Positions 45,233-54,411 of a stretch of DNA of 64,000 nucleotides are shown piece by piece. The stretch covers positions 124,001 to 188,000 of the forward strand of contig JACJYW010000008.1 in the NCBI GenBank assembly GCA_020635955.1, read 5' to 3'. The notes below the pieces were generated by a model. It searched no databases. It was not told where the DNA came from and worked only from the letters and a program-made list of their open reading frames with translations. This DNA is from Crocinitomicaceae bacterium (GTDB taxonomy: Bacteria; Bacteroidota; Bacteroidia; Flavobacteriales_D; Crocinitomicaceae). A program made the position numbers and the translations under genes. The stretch's first letter is position 1. The number at the start of each line of letters is the position of its first letter.

Positions 45233-45585
45233 CTTTTTGCGGTTAAGGGGTTAACTGCTTCTACCAAAAAGATGTTTGTGTTTTTCCTCCCCCTCGGTCC
45301 CCCTCCTTTCCATCTCACAGGGCTATCCACAAGGGGGAAGAATTTGGATTCAGAAGAGAGTGTTTAACTCTTGCAAGGCCTAGCTCCCCCTCCTTTCCAT
45401 TTCGCTAGCCTCCCGCAAGGGGGAAGAGTTGGCATTAATTATTTCGTCTGGTATAATTATATTATTAGTCATTACAGGTCGTTGGGTGATTTTATTAACA
45501 CAATAATACGAAAAACTAATCAATAAAAAGATTAAAAAATAGTCAAAATAGAATTCATTATCTTGTGAAAATAAAGCCTGCTACA
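45233..45585. other. 353-bp intergenic region with two copies of a palindromic C/G-rich repeat
   Basis: No gene was found. It holds two copies of a repeat (45298-45347 and 45385-45432) and, in its right half, an AT-rich stretch (45440-45560) likely to include a promoter for the 45586 gene and, on the other strand, for dnaE. No TAnnTTTG box was seen. TATAATTATATT at 45451-45462 is AT-rich but not diagnostic. Confidence 0.6.
45298..45432. repeat. Tandemly arranged pair of about 48-bp palindromic repeats
   Basis: TCCCCCTCCTTTCCAT occurs exactly at 45298-45313 and 45385-45400. Each copy is followed, after a variable middle, by AAGGGGGAAGA and TTGG (45331-45347, 45417-45432). Within each, TCCCCCT and AGGGGGA are complementary arms (45298-45304 with 45332-45338; 45385-45391 with 45418-45424). 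A repeat of this kind is seen in other Bacteroidota genomes; only two units, so not a CRISPR. Confidence 0.7.
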
Positions 45586-46188
45586 ATGAAAAACCTGATT
45601 ATCAATTTGTTCCTCATCTCTTCAATGATCGCCTATTCGCAAAACGAACAGACAGATAAGATCTGTAAAGAATATGATCAAAAGATCCAAACAGCTATTG
45701 ATGAAGAAGTCATTTATGCTGTTCCGCAAATTCAGATCACCACCACATTGAGCAAACGAGCCATTGGACCAGTAAATCACAAGATCACTATCTACTTTGA
45801 TGAATATGAAATTGAGATTGAAGAGGGTGAAGAAGTTTCATTTCACAAAGAGGCCGTGATTCGAAAAGTAGAGTTTACTATAGCGTCTGTATCCTATCAA
45901 ATAGATTATCATTATTACTTTGATGAGGGTGGATTACTGATCAGATATGATGAAAAGGAAATTGGTTACGAATGTGTTCACACCACTACTTATTTCAAAG
46001 ATAAAGAGCCAACAAGGATCGTTCAAAAACCCCTGACAGATGAAAATTGTCAGGCTGAAAAACCCGCCGAATCCTTTGATAAAAAGGAACTCGGTAAACG
46101 TGAAAAAGCAGAAGCCACCTGGATTCTGGATGAAGCCAAGAAGTTCAGAGAACTGCTATTTCTGAATTACGAGTTTGTGAAGAATTGA
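45586..46188 (+). CDS. Exported protein of unknown function
   Basis: A 200-residue protein. An upstream in-frame GTG (45565) is possible, but ATG 45586 opens a good signal peptide (KNLIINLFLISSMIAYSQ). The body has a beta-rich region with many charged residues (HKITIYFDEYEIEIEEGEEVSF, VIRKVEFTIASVSYQIDYHYY) and helical ends; no family is recognised. Convergent with the PorP-like gene, 14 bp apart. Confidence 0.55.
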   Translation: MKNLIINLFLISSMIAYSQNEQTDKICKEYDQKIQTAIDEEVIYAVPQIQITTTLSKRAIGPVNHKITIYFDEYEIEIEEGEEVSFHKEAVIRKVEFTIASVSYQIDYHYYFDEGGLLIRYDEKEIGYECVHTTTYFKDKEPTRIVQKPLTDENCQAEKPAESFDKKELGKREKAEATWILDEAKKFRELLFLNYEFVKN

Positions 46189-46202
46189 CCTTAAAAGATC
46201 AA

Positions 46203-47129
46203 TTACATTCTAGGAAACGCAATAGTAGGGTTTGATGCATTAACACGATAGATCAGCATCACCTCGTGAGTCCCACTATAGAAATCATTCAAAGCAGAGA
46301 ATCCATACTCGTATCCGTAAGACAATAGCAATTGCGGAACAATATAGATCTGCATATTTGCCATCAACTCATTAGAAGTTCTGTACGAAATTCCAACACC
46401 GAATCTTTCTTTGAACATGGTATTGATATTGAAATCAATTTGTAAAGGTGAGCCTGATACTTCTTTCAATAATGTTGAGAAGATCACGTCATGCTTATCC
46501 TTGATTCTCCATTTATAACCACCATGTAAATAGTAATGCATGTTTTTTGCATTAAAACGTACTTCACCTTTTGGTCCCCCATTTACCTCAATCACTCTAT
46601 TTTCAAGAATGTTAGGTACCACAAAGCCGATATAGAAACTATTTCTGTAGAAATAAGAACCAAACTTGAAGTTAGGGAGTGCAAAAGTGGGGCTATTGGT
46701 AGTGTATAAAGGATCATTCAGATCAATTGTAGTTACGTTCTCCAAATTCGCTTTAACCAAATTCAAAGAAGATGATATACCAAAGATCAATCTGCTATTA
46801 TCTCCAGTTTTAATCTTATAGGCATAAGAAGCAGAGATATCAGTTGATGTATTGATACCTATTTGATCCATGATAGCATTTACACCTATAAAGTGTTTTT
46901 GCGCTTTACCCAAAGGCATGTTATAATTCAATCCACCTAATTGAGGAGCCCCTTCAAATCCAACCCACTGGTTCTTATAAACCAAGGCCACATTGATCTC
47001 CTGAAAAGTACCAATTGATGCAGGATTTATAAAAGGTTGGTGAATGGCATACTGACCAATATGAAATTGATTTTGACCAAATGAGGTCAATCCAATGAAT
47101 AAACTTAAAACTGCTACAAACTTTCTCAT
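46203..47129 (-). CDS. PorP/SprF-family outer-membrane protein (T9SS-associated)
   Basis: A 308-residue outer-membrane barrel of the PorP/SprF family, which sits with gliding adhesins and helps display them. Signal peptide (1-18). Family signature in the N-terminal half: YAIHQPFINPASIGTFQ and LVYKNQWVGFEGAPQ. Strands near the end (LLLSYGYEYGFSALND) finish the barrel. It follows the giant adhesin by 1 bp and is likely its display partner. Type of function inferred from F. johnsoniae SprF. Confidence 0.9.
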   Translation of the reverse strand: MRKFVAVLSLFIGLTSFGQNQFHIGQYAIHQPFINPASIGTFQEINVALVYKNQWVGFEGAPQLGGLNYNMPLGKAQKHFIGVNAIMDQIGINTSTDISASYAYKIKTGDNSRLIFGISSSLNLVKANLENVTTIDLNDPLYTTNSPTFALPNFKFGSYFYRNSFYIGFVVPNILENRVIEVNGGPKGEVRFNAKNMHYYLHGGYKWRIKDKHDVIFSTLLKEVSGSPLQIDFNINTMFKERFGVGISYRTSNELMANMQIYIVPQLLLSYGYEYGFSALNDFYSGTHEVMLIYRVNASNPTIAFPRM

Positions 47130-47130
47130 C

Positions 47131-50100
47131 TTACTTTCTTCTTAGGTCAATAAATCCATTAATTAGATCTGATCCATCTCCCAGATCAAGGATGAAATAA
47201 TAGGTTCCATCAACTACCTGATCACCCATTACTTTCATTTTGGCATTCACCGTTTCTCCACCCCAATCATTTTTATATGGAGCCGCATCATACACTTTAT
47301 CACCCCATCTGTTGAAGATCACAATACTGTTATCAGCATATTGCTCAAGATGAAGGATTACAAAAGTGTCATTGTATCCATCTGAATTTGGAGTAAATCC
47401 GTTTGGTATAACCACATCTTGATTATCATTTACGGTGAAGTAAATTTTAGCCTGTTCACAATTGTTCACGCAGATAGGATCACAGATCTCATAGGTCAAA
47501 CTATCCAAGCCAATGAATCCAATATCCGGAGTATACTCAAATTCTCCATTACCTAAATGAGTTGCAACTCCATGCAATGGATTATTAATAATCGTGATGG
47601 TGGTGGAATCTCCCTGATCATTTAAATAGGCGTTTACCGAAACCAGTGTATTTGGATAGGTTGATACCGAATCATTCACTGCGTCAACTACTGAAAGAAT
47701 AGAATAACCAACAGTCACATCTACTGAATTTTCACACCCATTACCATCCGTTACGGTTAACGAATATGTTCCTGGCTCCAAGCTGCCAATAGAAAGCGTG
47801 TTCCCAACATTGTTTAATCCATCACTCCATAAGTAAGTATAAGAAGGCGTTCCTACAACAGTTATTCCAGTAATGGTTCCACCACCAGATAAACAGTTGC
47901 CATCAGTTACCTGAATACTTGAAGTATCAATTTGAGGAAGGTCATTTACATTGATCACCAATGAATCCTGAGCTGAACAGTTATTGGCATCAGTTCCGGT
48001 TATTGTATAGGTTGTTGTAATTGCTGGCGTAACAGTTACATTTTGTCCTGGTAAATTTGAACCGGTAGATGAGGTCCAGTTGTAAGTACTTATTCCTGTT
48101 CCGTTAGCTGTTATTGATGCTGATTCACCAAAACAAATAGTTTGATCTGCACTTGCAAGTATTGAAGGTAAAGCATTAACGATCACCACAATATCATCAG
48201 TATCCATACAGTTATTTCCATCAGTTACTGTAACAATAAAGGTAGTAGTTGTAGAAGGAGTTACAGATTGATTTTGGCCTGCTCCTAAACCGTTATCCCA
48301 CGAATAAGATGTTCCGCCACTAGCTGACAAATTAGCCACTTCACCTTCACAAATCGTTATATCAGTTCCAGCATTTGCAACCGGATTTGCATTTACCGTG
48401 ATCGTAACTGAGGCAGATCCTGAGCATCCTCCACCATCATCAACGTTTACCGTATAAGTAGTGGTTGACGAAGGAGTGATCACATGTGTAGATCCAACAC
48501 CTAATCCGTTATCCCAGCTATAGTTTACACCTCCTGAGGCTGTTAATGTGTAAGAATCTCCCGCACAGATATCCGAATCGGTACCCGCGTCTGGAGTTAA
48601 TGCCAATCCAACATCAATGAAAATATCATCTGTGTCAACACATCCGTTTGCATCCGTTACAGTTACTGTGTAAGTTACCGGAGAAGTAATATTGGTGAGG
48701 TTTTGAGTTGCACCCGCACCTAATCCTCCATTCCACAAATAAGAAACACCACCAGTAGCCGTAATAGAGGCATTACCACCATTACAAACCGTAATGTCGT
48801 TACCGGCAAATGCATTAGGCAAAGGATTGACGATCACATCCACATAATCAGTATCATGACATCCAAATCCATTGGTCACCACCAATGAATAGGTTGTATT
48901 CGAAGTTGGAGATACAGATGTTGAAGAAGATGTTCCGCCCGAACTCCAATTATAAGTTCCTCCGCCTGATCCGGTTAGGGTTGAAGATTGTCCTACGCAA
49001 ATGGTTTGATTATTACCAGCGTTTGAAGTTGGTGAGGCATTAACATTAACCAAAATAGCGTCAGTATCTGTACATCCATTACCGTCAGTAACAGTCACGT
49101 TATAGGTGGTAGCTGAAGTTGGAGAAACCGTTTTATTTGCTCCTGCTCCTAATCCATTATCCCACAAATAAGTGAATGATCCGTCACCACCAGTTGCGCT
49201 TGCAGAAAGGTTTACGGATTCGTTATCGCATGTAGTGACAGAAGCAGCACCAGCATCCACAACAGGATTATCATTTACTGTTACATAAACGGATGCTGTA
49301 GTTGTTGTTCCGCAAAATCCCTGAACTTCAACCGTGTATTCTGTACTTTGAGTTGGGCTCACAGATATATCTGCTGATGTTGAGGAAAATCCAACAGGGC
49401 TGGATGACCAGCTGTAGGTATATGATCCTGTTCCTGTTACTATTGCTGAAATATCTGTAGAAGAACCGTCACAAATAAATTCATCAATAGCAACAGCTTC
49501 CACCACCTGAACACCTGAAGTTGCCGAGATTGTATAAGAACATATATCCCCTGCGAATCCATCAACAACAATGTAGTAAGTATTACCAATAGTTAAACCA
49601 GTTGCTAATACAGTTTGAGAAGTGGTAGTCTCCAGGAAGTTGGATACAGGTATGAAGTTCGTACAGTTAGTTCCTTCAAAGATCTGCATCTGCATTCCAT
49701 TACCGTTTTGACATGAAGAGATCTCAACAAATAGTTCTGCTGTTGTAGCACTAGCCGTAAATTGCAGCCAGCTATTGTTATCAATTTGAACAGGTGATGC
49801 TCCAGTATATCCGGTTCCAAAGACACATCCCGGATTAGGACTACCCGGGTTACCAATACCGCACATATTGCTCGGTTGATCAATGGTATATGCACTTGAC
49901 GTTACTCCACCATATCCATTGAGGTCACAAATTTGTTGGGCATTAGCACAATCATCATTGTCAGGGGTCGTAACACAAAGTCCGAATTCACCATTTGCAT
50001 TATTACCATATTCCCAAACTCTGATATACATGGTAGCACCAGGTGTTAAACCGGTAGCGTAAATATGAGGCATCAAAATTCCATCACCCGGTTCACCGTC

Positions 50101-50850
50101 ATCATCACATTCAACTTGAACTGGTGCTGCGCATGGTCCTGAATAGAGTTCCATTGCACCATCCGAGAAATCAATTCCCTGAGTATGTATATCTAATTCT
50201 CCTGAAGCCGGAACTACGACAGAGAACCACACATCTCCACCTGCATATCCACCTTGATAGGGTGAAGATCCACCACAGCTTGAAGGTGTACCTACTCCTG
50301 AACCGGCAGATCCAGCATTCGTGAATGTCAAATAATTACATGAAGGCGTAACATCAGGCAATGCATATGCTGAACAAGGAGTGTTGTTCGTGGCAGGCGC
50401 TAGTCCAGTTACACAAACCTGAAATGTTGAAGTTCCCGAACCCACGCCATAGTGATATACTCTAAAATAATAGGTATTACCAGGGATTAATCCACTTGCT
50501 TGTAATACTTCCAATCCATTCAACCCATTAACATCTTCACACTGTATACTTGAAAGTGTACCACATGTTCCTGAGTACAATTGAATTACTGCGTCATAAC
50601 CAACTGTAGGACTTACGGTAATATCCATTTCAGAGCTATTCGCTACGAATGAATACCAAACATCATCATCTGCGTTTCCTCCACCTGAACAGGTAGGGTA
50701 TGACTGAGTTGCATTACCTGAAGACCCTGCCTGGTAACTACATTGTGTAAAAGTTGGTGTGATAGAAACTGCATCAACGCAAGCATCTCCCTGTGTAAAT
50801 CCTAATCCCGAGAAAAAAGAAAAGGATAATATAGCCACTATCTTTTTCAT
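47131..50850 (-). CDS. Giant Ig-repeat adhesin with T9SS type B sorting domain
   Basis: A 1239-residue surface protein. Signal peptide (1-19); three beta-rich N-terminal domains (about 22-150, 155-290, 295-445) with Cys and the motif DDVWYSFVANSS, related to pre-peptidase-like domains; about seven Ig-like repeats (about 447-975, about 75 residues each: AGNDITVCNGGNASITATGG, SYSWDNGLGAGQNQSVTP) and one SprB-like repeat (TPSYTYLWSDGLNNVG, about 980-1050); a cadherin-like domain (VDAVNDSVSTYPNTLVSVNA) ; and the type B sorting domain (PNGFTPNSDGYNDTF, VIFNRWGDKVYDA) at about 1150-1239. T9SS export; adhesion or gliding. Overlaps the small upstream gene by 4 bp. Confidence 0.93.
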   Translation of the reverse strand: MKKIVAILSFSFFSGLGFTQGDACVDAVSITPTFTQCSYQAGSSGNATQSYPTCSGGGNADDDVWYSFVANSSEMDITVSPTVGYDAVIQLYSGTCGTLSSIQCEDVNGLNGLEVLQASGLIPGNTYYFRVYHYGVGSGTSTFQVCVTGLAPATNNTPCSAYALPDVTPSCNYLTFTNAGSAGSGVGTPSSCGGSSPYQGGYAGGDVWFSVVVPASGELDIHTQGIDFSDGAMELYSGPCAAPVQVECDDDGEPGDGILMPHIYATGLTPGATMYIRVWEYGNNANGEFGLCVTTPDNDDCANAQQICDLNGYGGVTSSAYTIDQPSNMCGIGNPGSPNPGCVFGTGYTGASPVQIDNNSWLQFTASATTAELFVEISSCQNGNGMQMQIFEGTNCTNFIPVSNFLETTTSQTVLATGLTIGNTYYIVVDGFAGDICSYTISATSGVQVVEAVAIDEFICDGSSTDISAIVTGTGSYTYSWSSSPVGFSSTSADISVSPTQSTEYTVEVQGFCGTTTTASVYVTVNDNPVVDAGAASVTTCDNESVNLSASATGGDGSFTYLWDNGLGAGANKTVSPTSATTYNVTVTDGNGCTDTDAILVNVNASPTSNAGNNQTICVGQSSTLTGSGGGTYNWSSGGTSSSTSVSPTSNTTYSLVVTNGFGCHDTDYVDVIVNPLPNAFAGNDITVCNGGNASITATGGVSYLWNGGLGAGATQNLTNITSPVTYTVTVTDANGCVDTDDIFIDVGLALTPDAGTDSDICAGDSYTLTASGGVNYSWDNGLGVGSTHVITPSSTTTYTVNVDDGGGCSGSASVTITVNANPVANAGTDITICEGEVANLSASGGTSYSWDNGLGAGQNQSVTPSTTTTFIVTVTDGNNCMDTDDIVVIVNALPSILASADQTICFGESASITANGTGISTYNWTSSTGSNLPGQNVTVTPAITTTYTITGTDANNCSAQDSLVINVNDLPQIDTSSIQVTDGNCLSGGGTITGITVVGTPSYTYLWSDGLNNVGNTLSIGSLEPGTYSLTVTDGNGCENSVDVTVGYSILSVVDAVNDSVSTYPNTLVSVNAYLNDQGDSTTITIINNPLHGVATHLGNGEFEYTPDIGFIGLDSLTYEICDPICVNNCEQAKIYFTVNDNQDVVIPNGFTPNSDGYNDTFVILHLEQYADNSIVIFNRWGDKVYDAAPYKNDWGGETVNAKMKVMGDQVVDGTYYFILDLGDGSDLINGFIDLRRK
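47695..49510 (-). repeat. Block of Ig-like coding repeats within the adhesin
   Basis: About eight coding repeats of roughly 225 bp in the adhesin. Similar DNA phrases recur near 48285-48310, 48505-48530, 48717-48745 and 49141-49177 (variants of CCTAATCCATTATCCCA). Repeats are similar but not identical, so they could recombine but are not perfectly homogenised. Confidence 0.75.
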
Positions 50851-51173
50851 CTTTCTGTACGATTTATGTTTACGATCTCAGCACCTAATTCAACTACAAT
50901 TGCCTTAATACGATCAATGATCTTATGCTCAACCATATCATGATTCGTGCAAATGAATTTAAGGTTGTACTCGATCAGAACCAATTGACATTCCTTAACA
51001 CCGGGTAGATTGCCCACTTCATTTCGGATGTCTGCAGCTTGCTGCTCAGTTTTTAACTTATTTAATGAAATATTAAATTCGAAGGTCTTCAATGGAACCT
51101 CTTCCTGACCAAATGATACTCCAACAGAAAAGAAAAGGAATAACACCAGGAAAATTGAATTTTTTCTAGCCAT
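50847..51173 (-). CDS. Small exported protein with an HMA-like ferredoxin fold and no metal site
   Basis: A 108-residue protein with a signal peptide (residues 1-22, ending VSFGQ). The mature 85 residues have a beta-alpha-beta-beta-alpha-beta order (KTFEFNISLNKLKTEQQAADIRNEV, GVKECQLVLIEYNLKFIC, HKIIDRIKAIVVELGAEIVNI) as in HMA domains, but the CxxC is missing. First gene of a three-gene operon with the adhesin (4-bp overlap) and the PorP-like protein. Function unknown; a role in T9SS display is inferred from context only. Confidence 0.65.
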   Translation of the reverse strand: MARKNSIFLVLFLFFSVGVSFGQEEVPLKTFEFNISLNKLKTEQQAADIRNEVGNLPGVKECQLVLIEYNLKFICTNHDMVEHKIIDRIKAIVVELGAEIVNINRTER

Positions 51174-51215
51174 AAGTAGAGAATTTTAGTGTGCCGCAGT
51201 TTTAAATTGCGGAGG

Positions 51216-51247
51216 CAAATGTACTGCTATTAGTCTTTCAAGTCAAA
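51216..51247 (-). promoter_or_regulatory. Promoter of the HMA-adhesin-PorP operon
   Basis: On the minus strand TTTG (51247-51244), a 20-nt spacer, then TACATTTG (51223-51216): a full match to the Bacteroidota -33/-7 pattern. The 43-nt leader to the ATG at 51173 contains a CCGCA/TGCGG hairpin (51194-51212). Confidence 0.65.
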
Positions 51248-51356
51248 TAAACAGCTTGAAAACTAATTATTTAATTAGGTAAATCGTTTAAGATAATATT
51301 AATTAGAATGATTCACCGTCAAGACTAAAAAGCTTGATGATTTTAAGCAATTATAT

Positions 51357-52967
51357 TTGGAAAAACATCCAATCGGTTTGAAGAAAAGAATTACCACGAT
51401 ATTATTGAATTCATGGCCATATTTTATTGGTCTTGCGGTGGGTCTGGTATTTTCAACATTCAATATTATTGGCTTCCCCATTGAATACTACCCTGGTGAT
51501 CTGGGAGATGCAAGGTTTAACATGTATGTGTTGGAACATGCTCATCAATTTTTTACAGGTGACGTTGATTCTTATTGGGACGCCGGATTCATGTATCCTA
51601 TGGAGAACATGATGAGTTGGTCAGATAATTTATTGGGTACGGCACCCATCTATTCTTTCCTGAGGTTGATCGGAATGAGTAGAGAATTAGCTTTTTCAAG
51701 TTGGTTTTTGATATTAGTGATCCTTAATTATAGTACGGCTTATTTGTTTTTAAGAAAATTGTTAGGGAATAAATATGCTGCTCCTATTGGAGCCATGATC
51801 TTTGCCTTTTCTGTTGGATTACAATCTCAATTGGTACATGCTCAGACTTACCCAAGGTTTGCAATACCTCTAGCCATGTTGTTTGCATTATACTTCTATT
51901 GGGAACTCAAGGTGAAATTCCTAATTCTCTCCGTTTTTATGGTAGTATATCAGTTCTACTGTGGGATATATCTTGGACTAATGTTGGGTACAATGATGAT
52001 CATAACGTTTCTTGTTTTATTCATTTTAAAAAGAAAAGAGATCTGGGAAAAATTAAAGCAATGGAAATGGACCTTAGGTGTAACATTAGGCATAGTATTG
52101 GCGTTATTAATATTGATGCCTTTGATGCTGCCCTACATGAGCTCAGAATCAGAAGGTTATCCATTAGCGGATGTTCTGCATTCGGTACCCACCATCAAAT
52201 CATACTTGTATGGACAACATGGAACTATAGGTTGGGAATTTTTATCACGAACTGCAGAAGATTATCCTGCACCCTGGGCTCATCAAATTTTCCCAGGAGG
52301 ATTGGCAATATTAGGTGTTGTCATTATTACTTCAGTGTTCATTCATAATCAATTCAAAAAGCATTCATGGTTCAGTCAAAAATTGAAAAAGGAATATTTG
52401 TTGTTCTTTATTTCTGGGTTGGTAACACTTCTCTTTTTTCTAAAAATTGGTGATTTCACTTTATACCAGTTCATTTATAAAATACCCGGATATATCTCAG
52501 TTAGGGCGGTTCAACGAATTATAAATGTGGAAATGATCTTTTTCGCATTTGCAGTAGGATTATTAGTTTGGTTGATTCTTGAAAAATGGGGGAGAAAGGA
52601 TGTTTTGATTTTTATACTATTCATAGGTATTATTGTGGTAGACAATTATCAGGATGCAAAATTCGTGAGTAGAACCAGTCACAGTTTTGCAAATCAGGAA
52701 TTGACATATCTCAGATCGAAAATGAAGTATATTCCTGAAGGTACAGTAGTGTCGTATGAACCAGAGGTGTTAGAATACAATTCCCTGGTTTATCACATTT
52801 CGGCCATGTTAGTAGCGCAAGAATATCATCTTAAATGCGTTAATGGATACACATCAAAATCACCTGAAGGTTACTGGATATATTCAGTAGAACCAAATGA
52901 AGTTAATCGTAACTATTGGTTAGAATTCAAAGATTCGAAAGCAGATACCGTATATATCGTTCATTAA
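51357..52967 (+). CDS. Polytopic membrane protein, GT-C-like, unknown function
   Basis: A 536-residue membrane protein with about 10 helices. Start TTG 51357 or TTG 51378; the second gives KKRITTILL as the first residues and may be the true start. The first periplasmic loop has GDLGDARFNMYVLEHAHQFF, an acidic Asp pair as in GT-C glycosyltransferases, and a soluble C-terminal part follows helix 10 (about 450-536). The family could be a YfhO- or GT39-like transferase. No partner genes support it. Confidence 0.5.
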   Translation: MEKHPIGLKKRITTILLNSWPYFIGLAVGLVFSTFNIIGFPIEYYPGDLGDARFNMYVLEHAHQFFTGDVDSYWDAGFMYPMENMMSWSDNLLGTAPIYSFLRLIGMSRELAFSSWFLILVILNYSTAYLFLRKLLGNKYAAPIGAMIFAFSVGLQSQLVHAQTYPRFAIPLAMLFALYFYWELKVKFLILSVFMVVYQFYCGIYLGLMLGTMMIITFLVLFILKRKEIWEKLKQWKWTLGVTLGIVLALLILMPLMLPYMSSESEGYPLADVLHSVPTIKSYLYGQHGTIGWEFLSRTAEDYPAPWAHQIFPGGLAILGVVIITSVFIHNQFKKHSWFSQKLKKEYLLFFISGLVTLLFFLKIGDFTLYQFIYKIPGYISVRAVQRIINVEMIFFAFAVGLLVWLILEKWGRKDVLIFILFIGIIVVDNYQDAKFVSRTSHSFANQELTYLRSKMKYIPEGTVVSYEPEVLEYNSLVYHISAMLVAQEYHLKCVNGYTSKSPEGYWIYSVEPNEVNRNYWLEFKDSKADTVYIVH

Positions 52968-52975
52968 ACATTACT

Positions 52976-53006
52976 ATTGCTATAATTATACGGATTGTTA
53001 GTTTTG
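52976..53006 (+). promoter_or_regulatory. Promoter of the beta-propeller gene
   Basis: ATTG (52976-52979), a 19-nt spacer and TAGTTTTG (52999-53006) match the Bacteroidota -33/-7 pattern with one change in the -33. It ends 16 nt before the ATG at 53023. Confidence 0.5.
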
Positions 53007-53022
53007 TATAAAAACCCAAAGC

Positions 53023-54405
53023 ATGAAATATCTAATTTCCTTCTTGATCCTATTGTGGATTGGATTATTAGGCTACAAAGTGTTGAGCAGATTTACAACG
53101 TCTAATGATCAAATTATTGCTGAAATTATAGACGATGATACACTTTCCAATAAAGATCTTGAAACTTTCGTCAAATATTATGGAGGGCCATACACTGAAT
53201 CAGCTAATGACATCATTGTTACCTCAGATGGCGGATTCTTATTAATAGGATCTTCTACAACTTATACCCGAGGTTCATCCGATATTTTAATTATTAAAGT
53301 TGATAGATACGGCGAATTGATTTGGAGCAAACGCTATGGAACCTTTAATATGGAAAATGCTGTTCGGGTTAAAGAATTGAAAAAAGGTGGTTATGTGTTA
53401 ACCGGTCATACCAATAGTTATGGAGGCAATGAGATTCACGACATGTTAATAATGAAAATTGACTCATTAGGAGCTATAGTATGGAAAAAGATCATGGGGG
53501 GAAACAATGAAGATTACGCGACCAATCTCATTGAAATGCCGGACGGAAATTTAATTATCACGGGGTATACATACAGTTATGGTGTTGGACAGGATGATAT
53601 TTTTATAATGAAAATGAAAGAGAACGGTGATACCTTGTGGACACAAATGTATGGAGGTCTGAGTAATGAGCATTCTTATTCTGTTGATACCACGGGAGAT
53701 GGATTTGCTATAGTTGGCTTTACTAAAAGTTTTGAACGAAAAGATTTATATGACGTGTATGTGGTAAAAACCAATTTGGAAGGGATTCCAGAATGGTCCC
53801 AAGTTTATGGAGGTGATGATCATGATCGTGGTCAAAACATTTTTAAGGTAGAAGATGGATACATTATTGGTGGAAGCTCAATGAGTAGTGGAGCTGGTTT
53901 AATGGATCTTTTCATATGCAAATTAGACTTGAATGGTGATCTGTTATGGACTAAAACATATGGAACTCCAATGGACGAGACCACAAGTTCAATGTCTTTG
54001 TCAAATGATGGTGGAATTCTGCTCGTTGGAATTACAAATACAGATGATACTACAGGAACAACAGATTTAATTGCAATCAAAACTGATTTTAAAGGTGACA
54101 CCTTATGGACAGGTATTTGGGGAGGCCCTGGATTGGAGGCGGGCCATGCCATAATCCAAACAATTGATAACAAATATGCTATTGCTGCCAAAGCGGTTCC
54201 TGAAAATGATAAAAGCTATGATTTTCTATTGATCGTTTTGGACGAAAACGGTTTTAAACCAGAAGATCGAAAGCAAGTTCCGATTGAAGTGGGTGACGCA
54301 CTGTTCCATCAAGATACGGCACGTTCATTATATACCAGAGGGATAGAAATCAGGAATGAATTCTCATTTTCCAATGCTAAACCGCAAATACGAGAGGAAA
54401 ACTAA
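53023..54405 (+). CDS. Membrane-anchored seven-bladed beta-propeller-like protein
   Basis: A 460-residue protein with an N-terminal signal anchor (LISFLILLWIGLLGYKVL). After it come seven repeats of about 50 residues: a DGGFLLIGSS-type strand, a DILIIKVDRYG-type strand and a W-x-[KQ]-x-YGG-x-x-x-E end. The first half-repeat (FVKYYGGPYTESANDI, about residues 48-65) has the shape of a last strand, so it can close the ring (velcro) with the seventh blade. The family is common in Bacteroidota and archaea as a secreted ligand-binding protein. Role unknown. Confidence 0.72.
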   Translation: MKYLISFLILLWIGLLGYKVLSRFTTSNDQIIAEIIDDDTLSNKDLETFVKYYGGPYTESANDIIVTSDGGFLLIGSSTTYTRGSSDILIIKVDRYGELIWSKRYGTFNMENAVRVKELKKGGYVLTGHTNSYGGNEIHDMLIMKIDSLGAIVWKKIMGGNNEDYATNLIEMPDGNLIITGYTYSYGVGQDDIFIMKMKENGDTLWTQMYGGLSNEHSYSVDTTGDGFAIVGFTKSFERKDLYDVYVVKTNLEGIPEWSQVYGGDDHDRGQNIFKVEDGYIIGGSSMSSGAGLMDLFICKLDLNGDLLWTKTYGTPMDETTSSMSLSNDGGILLVGITNTDDTTGTTDLIAIKTDFKGDTLWTGIWGGPGLEAGHAIIQTIDNKYAIAAKAVPENDKSYDFLLIVLDENGFKPEDRKQVPIEVGDALFHQDTARSLYTRGIEIRNEFSFSNAKPQIREEN

Positions 54406-54411
54406 AATCAA

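Noticed and set aside
45298..45432. Possible CRISPR array
   Set aside because: Only two repeat units with different internal sequences and no cas genes in the window.
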